From assembly GCA_028335825.1 (NCBI GenBank), contig JAIOKI010000014.1:310001-374000 (forward strand): DNA of 64,000 nucleotides, read 5' to 3'. Below, one piece after another: positions 10,048-20,000 of the stretch. This DNA is from Nosema muscidifuracis. Its lineage: Eukaryota; Microsporidia; Nosematidae. A program made the position numbers and the translations under genes. The stretch's first letter is position 1; each line of letters begins with the position of its first letter. The notes under the pieces are model-generated. The model was not told where the DNA came from and made no database searches. It saw nothing but the letters and a program-made list of their open reading frames with translations.

Positions 10048-11043
10048 ATGATAGTTTTAGGTCTAGAAGGGAGTGCTAATAAACTTGGTATAGGAATTCT
10101 TATAAATAAAGAAATTGTATCAAATGAAAGAAGAACATTTGTACCACCACCGGGTGAAGGATTTATTCCTGCAAGAACAGCAGAACATCATAGAACTGAA
10201 ATATTTGATCTTCTTCGAATATCTTTAGAAAAAGCAAAAATTAAATTATCAGATTTAAATCTGATATGTTATACTAAAGGACCAGGGATGGGACAAGCTT
10301 TATCATCAGTAGCTACTGTAGCAAGAGCTTTAAGTTTAACCCTTAATATTCCTATAATACCTGTTAATCACTGTATTGCTCATATAGAGATGGGAAGATT
10401 TGTAACTAAAGCTTTGAATCCAACTGTTTTATATGTAAGTGGTGGAAATACTCAGATAATTTCTTATAACAACAAAAAATATAAAATCTTTGGTGAAGCA
10501 CTTGATAATGCTGTAGGTAACTGTTTAGATAAAATTGCAAGAATTTTGAAATTACCTAATGATCCTGCACCAGGTCTAAATATTGAGTTGTATGCTAAAA
10601 AAAGTAAAAAGTTTTACGAATTGCCTTATGTAGTAAAAGGAATGGACGTATCATTTTCGGGAATAATTTCATCTGTAAAATATATTGAAATTAAAGACGA
10701 ACAGACCAAATACGATATTTTTTTCTCATTACAAGAAACTGTATTTTCTGCTCTAGTCGAAGTTACAGAAAGAGCTATGGCTTTTAATAATAGTTCTGAA
10801 GTTTTAATTGTAGGTGGTGTAGGTTGCAATAAAAGACTACAAGAAATGATGGAAATTATGGTAAAAGAAAGAGGAGGCAAACTTTATGCAACTGATGAAA
10901 GATATTGTATTGATAATGGAGCAATGATTGCATTAACGGGTTTACTAATGCATGAAAGTAAACAAGTATTTAATATAGAAGATTGTACAATTACTCAAAG
11001 ATTTAGAACAGACACTGTAGATGTAACTTGGAGGGATGATTAA
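10048..11043 (+). CDS. KAE1: tRNA N6-threonylcarbamoyladenosine synthase catalytic subunit Kae1
   Basis: Catalytic subunit of the KEOPS/EKC complex, which transfers threonylcarbamoyl to A37 of ANN-decoding tRNAs. The protein has 331 residues, the usual size for cytosolic Kae1/OSGEP, and starts [17 protein letters not shown] right after TACCCC. It shows the metal-binding His pair in [11 protein letters not shown], the ATPase-fold strand YVSGGNTQI, the [17 protein letters not shown] helix and the C-terminal GGVGCN and DNGAMIA motifs. The short form without an organelle-targeting extension fits a cytosolic enzyme. The downstream helicase gene is convergent, and its stop lies about 85 bp away across a perfect tandem duplication. 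Confidence 0.96.
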   Translation: MIVLGLEGSANKLGIGILINKEIVSNERRTFVPPPGEGFIPARTAEHHRTEIFDLLRISLEKAKIKLSDLNLICYTKGPGMGQALSSVATVARALSLTLNIPIIPVNHCIAHIEMGRFVTKALNPTVLYVSGGNTQIISYNNKKYKIFGEALDNAVGNCLDKIARILKLPNDPAPGLNIELYAKKSKKFYELPYVVKGMDVSFSGIISSVKYIEIKDEQTKYDIFFSLQETVFSALVEVTERAMAFNNSSEVLIVGGVGCNKRLQEMMEIMVKERGGKLYATDERYCIDNGAMIALTGLLMHESKQVFNIEDCTITQRFRTDTVDVTWRDD

Positions 11044-11206
11044 AAATATTAATTAAAAAAAATATCTTCTTCTTCAGAATCTAATATAAATCTATCATAT
11101 AATTTTTCATAAGGATTTACATTAAATATTAATTAAAAAAAATATCTTCTTCTTCAGAATCTAATATAAATCTATCATATAATTTTTCATAAGGATTTAC
11201 ATTAAA
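11044..11206. repeat. Perfect tandem duplication, period 80 bp, across the DEAH helicase 3' end
   Basis: Bases 11044-11126 and 11124-11206 are identical with an 80-bp period. The inner copy contains the last codons and stop of the helicase gene; the outer copy lies in its 3' flank, just after the KAE1 stop. Absence of any mismatch points to a recent event. Confidence 0.92.
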
Positions 11207-13330
11207 AGTTTCTGAAACATTTTCATATTTAACTTCATCTACAAAATATTTGTCAAGATGTAATAAAATATCATTTTGATCGACTTTACAACATATTTGT
11301 AACATATTCTCTTCATTTCGGTTCCTAAATGATTTATAAAAAATTATATATTTTCCATCGACACTTGAATTTGATAATTTATATTTAGATAAACTTGCTA
11401 AATTAATATAAGAATTTCCTTCTCTTTTACATAAATTGAAGTAAAAAGTCTTAAGTATAGCTATTTCTATTTTTGATGAATATGTTATTTTTTCTCCTAA
11501 CGATTTTATCCTATTTAATAAATTTCCTTGAATAGTTCTTACTTTGTTTACTAAATATGGAATAATTGTTTTATCTTCAAATCCCCATTTAAATAAATTA
11601 ATTAAAGTAAGAAAATCGTTATTTTCATCCATACATTTAATAAACATTGGATGATCTTTCTTTTTTTCGAATAGATTAAAAATATTATGTACATCTAAAC
11701 TAAGAATACTTGCTAAAAGAGATGCTTCATATGAACAGTTATAAAATATACCTAAAATAATCAACTTTCCTAATATTGGATCTATTCCTAATTTAATAAT
11801 ATCTTGACCTATTTTAGTTATATTAAGTTTGTAATCTATAGCCTCTAAAGATATCAACGTATCAATTCCTGCATTAATAATGGCTTCTGATGGACATGAT
11901 AAAAAAGGAAATTCTTTTATATTTTTAAAATTAGTAGATAATAAAATGAGAATAACATTAGAAATATTTGCTCTTAAAATATCAGGTACAATAAAATCAT
12001 TCAAACATGTCTTATAAGTTTCTTCAGTGTACATTCTATAACAAGTACCTGGCATAGTTCTACCGGCTCTACCTGCTCGTTGAATTGCTGATTCTTTACT
12101 TATTGGATATTTTATAAGTCTGTCTCCTTGATTATAATCATAAAAACTTATTTTCTGAAATCCAGAATCAATTACAAATCTTATATTAGATATTGTTACT
12201 GATGCTTCAGCTACATTTGTTGATAAAATACATTTTCTTGTTTTAGTATCTAAATTAAATATTATATCATAAACTTCATTTACAATTTCTGAATATAAAG
12301 GAATAATCATCAGATCTTCATTATTTTGTTCCAATTCTATTTCTAAAATATTTTTTACTTGGTTAATATCTTCTTTACCACTTAAAAATACTAAAATATC
12401 TCCTTCTTCTTGATCTTTATGTACTGACAAAATCTTTTTTGTAATCCATTCAACGTAATCATCAACATTAATTTTAAGATATTTTATATCAACAGGAAAT
12501 CTATTTCCATCAAAATGACAAGGAAAACAATTTAAAAAATTACAAAATTTTTCGATTTGCAAAGTAGCACTCATCAAAACAATTCTTAAGTCATTTCGTT
12601 TTTCTTTAATAATTTTTAAAAAACCAAGAATTAAATCAAAATTTATACTTCTCTCATGTATTTCATCACATATTATCACATCATATTTAGATAGAAGAGG
12701 ATCATCTGAAATTTCTCTTAACAAAACACCTTCTGTAACAAATTTTATTTTAGTGTTTCTTGATACTTCTTGTTCAAATCTTACAGCATAACCAATTTCA
12801 GATTTATAAAATGTTTTCATTCTTTCATATAAACTTTTTACATTGATTCTTCTTGGTTGTGTAACACAAATATTAAATTTGTACTCATCATAAATAAATT
12901 TAGGAATCAATGTACTTTTACCACATCCTGTTTCTCCTGATATGACAATATTTTTATATTTAGAAAATATTTTTAAAAAGTTTTCCTTGTTCTTGTAAAC
13001 AGGTAATTCCTTATAATCAAATTTCTTATTATTTTTAATTTCAGTATTTAAAGATAACTGAACTCTTTTTAAATTTTTTATATTCTTGTATTTTTCGTAA
13101 TATACACTTGTTCGATTGCCTATTAAAAACATTTCATTTTTAAAATCAAATATTTTTTCACAAATGTTTGTATAAAAAGTTCTTTTAAACCCATCTCTTA
13201 ATATTATGTTATTACTATCATCATCTGATATTTCATCTAAATCTTGAGTATCTATCCCTGCCATTTTGAGTTTTCTTTGTTCCCATATTTTTTGTTCATT
13301 AGTTTTTTTTCTTTTAAAATTTTCTCCCAT
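11129..13330 (-). CDS. DEAH-box RNA helicase (possibly Dhr1/Ecm16-type)
   Basis: ATP-dependent RNA helicase of the DEAH/RHA family, 733 residues. Motifs appear in order: GETGCGKS (132-139), TQPRR (157-161), DEIH (222-225) with Ile in place of Ala, MSAT, the ILSTNVAEASVTI segment and QRAGRAGR. A helicase-associated domain follows. The N-terminal 110 residues are charged and lack S1, RRM or R3H domains. Members act in splicing (Prp2, Prp16, Prp22, Prp43) or ribosome assembly (Dhr1, Dhr2). The phrase IPLYS resembles Dhr1/DHX37 more than the splicing enzymes, but this is weak. The start MGENFKRKK is preceded by GCCTTT. The gene is divergent from SEC16. Its stop lies inside the 80-bp duplication. 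Confidence 0.9.
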   Translation of the reverse strand: MGENFKRKKTNEQKIWEQRKLKMAGIDTQDLDEISDDDSNNIILRDGFKRTFYTNICEKIFDFKNEMFLIGNRTSVYYEKYKNIKNLKRVQLSLNTEIKNNKKFDYKELPVYKNKENFLKIFSKYKNIVISGETGCGKSTLIPKFIYDEYKFNICVTQPRRINVKSLYERMKTFYKSEIGYAVRFEQEVSRNTKIKFVTEGVLLREISDDPLLSKYDVIICDEIHERSINFDLILGFLKIIKEKRNDLRIVLMSATLQIEKFCNFLNCFPCHFDGNRFPVDIKYLKINVDDYVEWITKKILSVHKDQEEGDILVFLSGKEDINQVKNILEIELEQNNEDLMIIPLYSEIVNEVYDIIFNLDTKTRKCILSTNVAEASVTISNIRFVIDSGFQKISFYDYNQGDRLIKYPISKESAIQRAGRAGRTMPGTCYRMYTEETYKTCLNDFIVPDILRANISNVILILLSTNFKNIKEFPFLSCPSEAIINAGIDTLISLEAIDYKLNITKIGQDIIKLGIDPILGKLIILGIFYNCSYEASLLASILSLDVHNIFNLFEKKKDHPMFIKCMDENNDFLTLINLFKWGFEDKTIIPYLVNKVRTIQGNLLNRIKSLGEKITYSSKIEIAILKTFYFNLCKREGNSYINLASLSKYKLSNSSVDGKYIIFYKSFRNRNEENMLQICCKVDQNDILLHLDKYFVDEVKYENVSETFNVNPYEKLYDRFILDSEEEDIFFN

Positions 13331-13603
13331 AAAGGCTTGCTAATTTATCTTGATTTTGTAAAGACACTCATATAATTTTTTCAAATTTAATCACCTAATA
13401 AAAATAAAATTTAGAATATTAAATCAATTACAATATTTATTTATTATTTATCAATTAAAATCTTACATATTAATTTATTCTTTATAACCTAAAAATAAAT
13501 TGTATTTTTAAATTTAATTGGCTGATTCTTTACTTATTCATTATTCATAAAACCAAATTATTTTTAAAAACCTGCATAAATTTTTTTTTGTTTTTTAATC
13601 CAT

Positions 13604-16600
13604 ATGCAAAACAAAAAGAATGAATCAACATTCTGGAGTACAGGAGAAGATAGTGATGATGACTTTGAAACTATAATAAATTCTAATAAAAAGGATTCTG
13701 TAGCAGACAAAGATTTTAAAGATACCAGTGTTTTATCTTCAGAAAAGATGGATTTTTTGTGGTCAGATGATGAAGAAGAAAATGGATTTAGTATTGGAAG
13801 TAAGGATGAGGTCAATTCTGTTCAGGAATTTCAGGAAACTACTGAACTTATTGAGAATAAAGAAGTACAAAAAAATTCTATTAAAGAAAGTGAGTCTAAA
13901 TTAATTGAAAATTCTATTAAAGAAAGTGAGTCTGAATTAATTGAAAGTGAAGAAGATCAAAAAAATGAGACCAAAATAATTGAAAGTGAAGAAGATCAAA
14001 AAAATGAATCTAAAATAATTGAAAATGAAGAAGATCAAAAAAGTGAGTCTAAATTAATTGAAATTGAAGAAGATCAAAAAAGTGAATCTAAAATAATTGA
14101 AAGTGAAAATAATAAAAGTTATGAATTTGAAAATATGAAGGAATGTCATAAATCAGAAGAAGATCATGTTGAGGGTTCTTTTATAACTTCCAATGATTCC
14201 GAAAATATTAAAGAATTTACAAGAGAAGATAATGATATGGAAAAAATTGAATTTACTAATGAAAATGTTACAGAAACAAATACATTCTTTGATATACAAA
14301 AAGAATTTAATGAAAAAGACAATGCAACGAGTAATTCTGCTATTGAAAATAATTTCAAACTTTCTAAAGGCAATTTAGATTTTGAAATCGAATCCGATTC
14401 TAACAAAGAAGCAGAAGGTAAATGTTTATTTTTTGATGATAATGAGGCTTTTAATTTATTTAATAAGGAAGAAAGTGCTCTTAATTCAGATCTAGAAGTA
14501 GGTATAAAAAATCTAAGTATTGATGATGATAATTTAAAAAAAGATTCTATAACGTATATAAATAAAAAATCTGATGTCAATGTAAATACATTCTCAGATC
14601 AAAATCTAGATTTTTTGATAGATGATAAAGATGATGAACAGGAATTATTCTTTAATAATTTAAAAACCGAAAAAAGTGTTCCTGTTGAACCAGAAATTAA
14701 TATTGAAACTCTTCCAGATGGAAATGACGAAATAAATTATAAAAATTTACAACAAATTGAAGATTTTAATAAAGATTATGACAATCAGGAAGATAATGAC
14801 GAGATATTAGACCATAATATAAATCATCATGAAAATATTAATGAAGTCGTCAATAATGATTACAATTCAAATAAAACCGATGATAATGTAAATAATAATT
14901 TAGAAAATGAATTTTTAGATGAAAGAAATTTATATCAGGAAACTAAATCAGATGAAAATATTATTTTACCAAAAGGACTTTTTGATCTTTTTGAAGAGAA
15001 ACCAATTACTTGTTTTTTTAATAATGAAATATTTACATATTGCCGTACTAAACAAAAAAGATATTCTCAAAATGGAGAATCGAAAGAAAAGGATGTAAAT
15101 ATTTTTAAGTATTACAAATTATGTAATCCTTATGAACTTAAAAATTTAGATATAACTAATTTAAATGATGATATAACATTTAGTCGTATTTCTAAAGTAC
15201 TTTCTATTAGAGATATTCATGGAGATAGCATATCTGAAGCTATTGGTGCTAGAGATGTTATATATACATATCAATCATATGTTGAAAATCAAACCTCTGC
15301 TGAAATAAACTCAGCCATAAATATATCAAATGTTAATAAAGAAATGGCTGTAGATTATTGTATAAGTAAAAAGATGTGGACACTAGCATTAATATTATCT
15401 AATAATGATAAAAATGTAGTAAACAAAGTTTTAACAGAAATGCTAGACAAAAACATGATGAACTTAGTTTTAAATGAAAAATTTGTTATGGAAAAACATT
15501 GGATTGAGTATTTTAAGCATTTTATTAATTCTAAATACAGCGATAATCATGATAAATATATAAAAGAAGTATATAAATCAAACATAATTGATGGAATTTT
15601 TGTAATAATTTCATTCCACTTATGTAAAATAATCGATACTAAAAATTACTTACATTATTTCTCTCATAATCCGTATTTGTTAGAAATATTAATTTATATT
15701 CACCAAAAATTATTAAAAATTGATGGCATTGATTTACTCTTATACGAATATATTTTAGATATAAAAGACAGAAATATAAAATATGCTAAAGAATTTTACA
15801 AGATACATAAGAAAGAATTTAATCGAGATTTACAAAACAAATTGGATGAGATTTTTAGTATAAATTGGAATTTTGGAATAAAAGATGTATTAAGTTTTGG
15901 AATCAATAAGATATTAGATGTACAAGAAAGTGAACCTACTAAAAATAATAATTCTATTAGAAGAAATATAATTCCTAAAAAGAATTTAACTTATAAATCA
16001 AAAATTCAGTCTCCGACTAATTTTGATTCTAAAGAAATTTCAAAACCAAAAATTAATACTGAATTTGTTAGGGAAAAAAATACAAAAGAAAAAGTTGAGG
16101 AAATAAGTACAAAAATGCAAGTAGAAGTATCTGTAGAGAAAAAAACTCAACAAAAAGAAGTTTATACTGAACAAAAACATTCTAAAAGTTTTGCTGATTT
16201 CTTTGAAAATGACAAAGAAAAAAAAGAAGTCACGACTGAAGATGATACTTCATTATTCCTTTCTAAGTATAATATAGAAGATGATGATAAAGTAGGAATT
16301 AAAAAAACACCAGCGCCAAAACTTGAAGATGAAAATAATAATTCATTTTTTAATATTTTTGGTTTATTTAAGAAGAAGAGTTATAAAGTCGATTTACAAG
16401 CAACAGATGATATTAAATATGATCCTGTAGCTAAAAAATGGGTTACAAGTGGTTCTTCTGATTCATCTAAACAATCTACTGTTTCTAAAAAAAGTATACC
16501 TACCCCAAAGGCACAATTAAGTCCTTTGCTAAAATCTAATGCTTCAACTTCTGATTTATCGAATAATAAAACCGAAAATAAGAAAGGACCTGTGGATTTT

Positions 16601-16684
16601 AAAAAAATGTCAATATATGCTGGTAAGAAAAAAAGTAATGTGGGTGGATTTAGTACTTCAAAGAAAGATAATAATCAAAATTAA
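13604..16684 (+). CDS. SEC16: COPII coat assembly protein Sec16
   Basis: Peripheral scaffold that organises ER exit sites and COPII budding, 1026 residues. Residues 1-450 are acidic and disordered. They contain four tandem 13-residue repeats of the form IIESEEDQKNESK at 112-163, encoded by 39-bp DNA repeats (13937-14092). Residues about 455-790 match the central conserved domain: NKEMAVDYCISKKMWTLALI corresponds to the family's 'A..LC....LW.HALLLAS' helix. The C-terminus carries the Sec16 signature, here NIFGLFKKKSYKVDL then DIKYDPVAKKWV. Sec16 binds Sec23/24 and Sec13. The ATG follows AATCCAT, a weak form of the CCC signal. Identity rests on the central and C-terminal motifs. Confidence 0.85.
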   Translation: MQNKKNESTFWSTGEDSDDDFETIINSNKKDSVADKDFKDTSVLSSEKMDFLWSDDEEENGFSIGSKDEVNSVQEFQETTELIENKEVQKNSIKESESKLIENSIKESESELIESEEDQKNETKIIESEEDQKNESKIIENEEDQKSESKLIEIEEDQKSESKIIESENNKSYEFENMKECHKSEEDHVEGSFITSNDSENIKEFTREDNDMEKIEFTNENVTETNTFFDIQKEFNEKDNATSNSAIENNFKLSKGNLDFEIESDSNKEAEGKCLFFDDNEAFNLFNKEESALNSDLEVGIKNLSIDDDNLKKDSITYINKKSDVNVNTFSDQNLDFLIDDKDDEQELFFNNLKTEKSVPVEPEINIETLPDGNDEINYKNLQQIEDFNKDYDNQEDNDEILDHNINHHENINEVVNNDYNSNKTDDNVNNNLENEFLDERNLYQETKSDENIILPKGLFDLFEEKPITCFFNNEIFTYCRTKQKRYSQNGESKEKDVNIFKYYKLCNPYELKNLDITNLNDDITFSRISKVLSIRDIHGDSISEAIGARDVIYTYQSYVENQTSAEINSAINISNVNKEMAVDYCISKKMWTLALILSNNDKNVVNKVLTEMLDKNMMNLVLNEKFVMEKHWIEYFKHFINSKYSDNHDKYIKEVYKSNIIDGIFVIISFHLCKIIDTKNYLHYFSHNPYLLEILIYIHQKLLKIDGIDLLLYEYILDIKDRNIKYAKEFYKIHKKEFNRDLQNKLDEIFSINWNFGIKDVLSFGINKILDVQESEPTKNNNSIRRNIIPKKNLTYKSKIQSPTNFDSKEISKPKINTEFVREKNTKEKVEEISTKMQVEVSVEKKTQQKEVYTEQKHSKSFADFFENDKEKKEVTTEDDTSLFLSKYNIEDDDKVGIKKTPAPKLEDENNNSFFNIFGLFKKKSYKVDLQATDDIKYDPVAKKWVTSGSSDSSKQSTVSKKSIPTPKAQLSPLLKSNASTSDLSNNKTENKKGPVDFKKMSIYAGKKKSNVGGFSTSKKDNNQN

Positions 16685-17311
16685 AATTTCTTATGTAGAA
16701 TTTATTTTTACTTTATAAAATAAAGTCAAATTTGGCATTTATCGATAAATTGCCAATTAAATTACAAAATTTGAATCAAATGTTTCAGTATGATATTTAA
16801 AGCAAAAAATTAACCTGAAATATTTAGTTAAAGAATAAGTGGTAAACATCTAGGAAAATGATAGAGATTGATATTATGATTGATAGAAGAGGAGTTATTT
16901 GATCAATTTATTTATTGAATTGATTGCATAGTTTTATTAGAAAGATTTTATGCTATCATTACATTTATATTTTTATTATAATAGATTTTATGCTATCATT
17001 ACATTTATATTTTTATTATAATAGATTTAATGCCATCATTACCTTTAAGTGTATTTTTAGATTAATTTTAAAAAACCAATGTTATTGATAGATTTTAGCA
17101 TAATTTTATGAAAATATTAGATTTAATCTATACATATCAAATTATAATTTTTATGCAAAATTTGAAAATTATTTAAATCTTTTTTTTGCATAGAATTTAA
17201 AAGAAAAGATAAAATGATTGAAAAAGTGTTTCATAGATAAACAGAGTAAATATCTGAAAACAATACAATATAATTTATTAACACATGATGTGATATAAAT
17301 TATATTAATTT
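16685..17311. repeat. Spacer with 40-bp tandem repeat
   Basis: Between SEC16 and the LRR gene. From 16943 to about 17040 a 40-bp unit (core GATTTTATGCTATCATTACA) occurs two and a half times; the first two copies are essentially identical and the third is diverged. Nothing else was recognised. Confidence 0.75.
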
Positions 17312-18586
17312 CTAGTCATAAGCATACTGGTCGACATTACGAAAGAGTGCTTTTTTTCTGTAAGGATTATTATAATGAGATAAACTGTGCAAATGCATTT
17401 TATCGGAAAATATCTTGCAAAATCTATCTCGTTTTCTTAGTTGTGAGTGAGAATTGAAAATATCTGTCACACTAACATTTTTTTTTATTAGTATATCATA
17501 AGGCATAGAATGATGAGATCTACCGAAAAGAGCACCAATTATATGTTTCTGATCCTTAAAGTGCTTTCTACAAAGCTTATATTTAACTGGATAAGATTTG
17601 GATTCGAAAACCTGAGTATTTTTCACCAAATAGTAGACATTAAAGATAGGTCCACCACAGAATCCACATTCATCAACTTTTAAAAGATGTTTTATCATAG
17701 GACGATCTATTTTCTTATAAACTGATATTGTTTTACTTACTAAATGTCTAGAACATATCTCTAAAAAATCGATCTTACCTTTTGCTTCAAAGGTATTTTC
17801 ATAAATGAAAGTCGAACACGTTGCATCAAATTCTAAAAGAAAAGGCATTCTAATAATCTGTAATGGAATATCTTGAAGCTTATTTCCTGAAATAATAAGA
17901 GTCTTTAAAGACTTTAATTTACTTATAAATATAGGTATTTCAGTGAACGAATTATTATCTAAATTTAACGAATTCAAATTCTGAAACTCTACAATACTTT
18001 GAGGTAGATCCATTAAAAAATTATGGGATAGGTCTAAATGGTTTAAACTTTGAAGCTCACTTATTTCAGATGGAATGCTTCTCAATTGATTTCTAGATAA
18101 ATTTAATGATCTTAATTTTTGAAGTAAGACTATTGAAGGAGGAATTTGGGTAATATAATTACAGCATATTTGCAATAGAACTAGATCTGTCAAATTTCCT
18201 AAATTATCATTTAGTTCGTATATATTTTCCTTACACAATATGAATTGGTTACCTTGTACTTCTGAATCATAATATATTGGATAATTTTTTATTCCATTCG
18301 AAACAAGATTTTTAGCCAAAGTAATTGGATCATTTTTTATACCAGTAATTTCATTAGTTGGGAATACAACATCTAAATCTAAAAATTTTAGTCTTTTTGA
18401 AAATTCTTTATTAATTTTCTCTAGTCTTATTTCTAACATTGTTCTTTCCGATTCATTTCTTGGAGGCACTATTTTATTATAAATCTTATCTTCTAGACCA
18501 TACATATTATATATACCTTGTGCTGCTAGATTACACCTCCCTATTTCTACTTTTTTGGGGTTAGGCTTGCTTGTCAATATTCCCAT
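17312..18586 (-). CDS. Leucine-rich repeat protein with C-terminal Cys/His cluster
   Basis: Protein of 424 residues. About five LRRs of the SDS22/Ras-suppressor type lie at residues 120-250, with the pattern LxxLNLSRNQLRSIPSEI. After them is a Cys/His cluster, C307-x2-C310-x28-C339-x2-H342, that looks like a zinc-binding module. The N-terminus MGILTSKPN has Gly2 and a small residue at position 6, so N-myristoylation is possible; there is no signal peptide or membrane span. LRRs bind proteins; the partner is unknown. The gene at 26578 has the same LRR-plus-cysteine layout and may be a paralogue. Confidence 0.85.
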   Translation of the reverse strand: MGILTSKPNPKKVEIGRCNLAAQGIYNMYGLEDKIYNKIVPPRNESERTMLEIRLEKINKEFSKRLKFLDLDVVFPTNEITGIKNDPITLAKNLVSNGIKNYPIYYDSEVQGNQFILCKENIYELNDNLGNLTDLVLLQICCNYITQIPPSIVLLQKLRSLNLSRNQLRSIPSEISELQSLNHLDLSHNFLMDLPQSIVEFQNLNSLNLDNNSFTEIPIFISKLKSLKTLIISGNKLQDIPLQIIRMPFLLEFDATCSTFIYENTFEAKGKIDFLEICSRHLVSKTISVYKKIDRPMIKHLLKVDECGFCGGPIFNVYYLVKNTQVFESKSYPVKYKLCRKHFKDQKHIIGALFGRSHHSMPYDILIKKNVSVTDIFNSHSQLRKRDRFCKIFSDKMHLHSLSHYNNPYRKKALFRNVDQYAYD

Positions 18587-20000
18587 AAAAAAATGGATAA
18601 GGCATATTTATAGATATTTTTATTTTAATTCGTACCAATCAACAAATCGTTTTGAATCTGACGTTATTATTTGTTCAGTAGATAGAATTACAGTTTCATA
18701 TTTGATATAATAGATAATATAAGATAGTAGATACTATATTATGAGATATATTTATATTTTAAAGATACTCTTCTTATTAATCCAATACATTATCAAATAT
18801 GTCTTGATGGTACTAAAACTGTGATCAATAACTTAAGTCAAATTATAATTTATAAAAAAAGATGAAGAATTTGATAAAATATTAATGAATATTCAATTAT
18901 TTATAATATTAATCGTTATAAAGTAGATAATTTAACATAAGAATATTTCAGTAAAAAAATTCATTACTGTTTTGATTTGACAATTTTGACATTTAATTAT
19001 AATAAATTAGATACAAAGATTCAAAGAAAGGAAAATTCATTTAATAGTAAGATTCACTCAAATAATATAAAATAGTAGATGATTAAATATACATGCATTT
19101 TCTGAAAGACTCCCACTAAGTAATCTTTTGTTTTAATAGATATATTTATCAAGCCTAAATTTCTACTTAAATTTATTATTAATTAATTTTAATATAGATA
19201 AAATTTTTAATAACACAAAAAAGTAATATTTTTTTAGATTTCTTTAATTAATTTTGATATGGACCAAAGTTTATAATAATGCGAATTTTTCAATATGGTA
19301 TAAAATTTATAATAACACGAATTTAAAGCTTTTTTCAATTAAATAATTAAAATATCTTTGCTTAAGATTTTTTAATAAGAATAAAATTTTTATTTTAAAT
19401 TTATTCGTGTATTATTTACAATTTAAAAACACATAATTTAAGAGATTCAAAATGAACTAATAAAAGATTTATACAAGCAAATATGATTCTATTTTTTATA
19501 TAATGATGTTATTGTTTACAGGAGACATGTTAAAAAAATCATTTTTATTTAAATATTTTAACAGTATTTTAATTTGTTAAGATATTTAATTTAATCATCT
19601 TGAACTAACAATTATAATTAAATCATCTTGAACTAACATTTATAATTAAATTATCTTGAACAAACATTTAAAATTAAATTATCTCGAACAAATATTTTAA
19701 TTAAATTATCTTGAACAAATATTTATAATTTTTTACTGTTTTAATTCTAATATTTACAAAATTTTTAATTAAATTATCTTGAACAAACATTTATAATTTT
19801 TTACTGTTTTAATTCTAATATTTACAAAATTTTTAATTAAATTATCTTGAACAAATATTTTTAATTAAATTATCTTACACAAATATTTACAAATTTTTTT
19901 AATATACCACTTTCAAATATGTTTCTATACAAATATCTTCAACAATATAAAAATTAAAAATTTTAATTATTTTTATATAATTTTCTCCGATTTTTACCCC
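18587..20000. other. 1.4-kb spacer upstream of RNR1, repeats in its last 400 bp
   Basis: No gene was recognised. From about 19600 to 19880 the block ATTAAATTATCTTGAACAAA recurs seven or so times. Within it, two copies of a 68-bp unit (including TTACTGTTTTAATTCTAATA) are nearly identical. The start signal TTACCCC of RNR1 lies at the right edge. Confidence 0.6.

Noticed and set aside
14164-14580. 138-codon antisense frame inside SEC16
   Set aside because: Ser/Leu/Phe-rich complement of an acidic low-complexity region; no start signal.
18700-19100. Possible decayed gene upstream of RNR1
   Set aside because: Some frames show short runs of ordinary residues, but no motif, composition shift or similarity could be supported.
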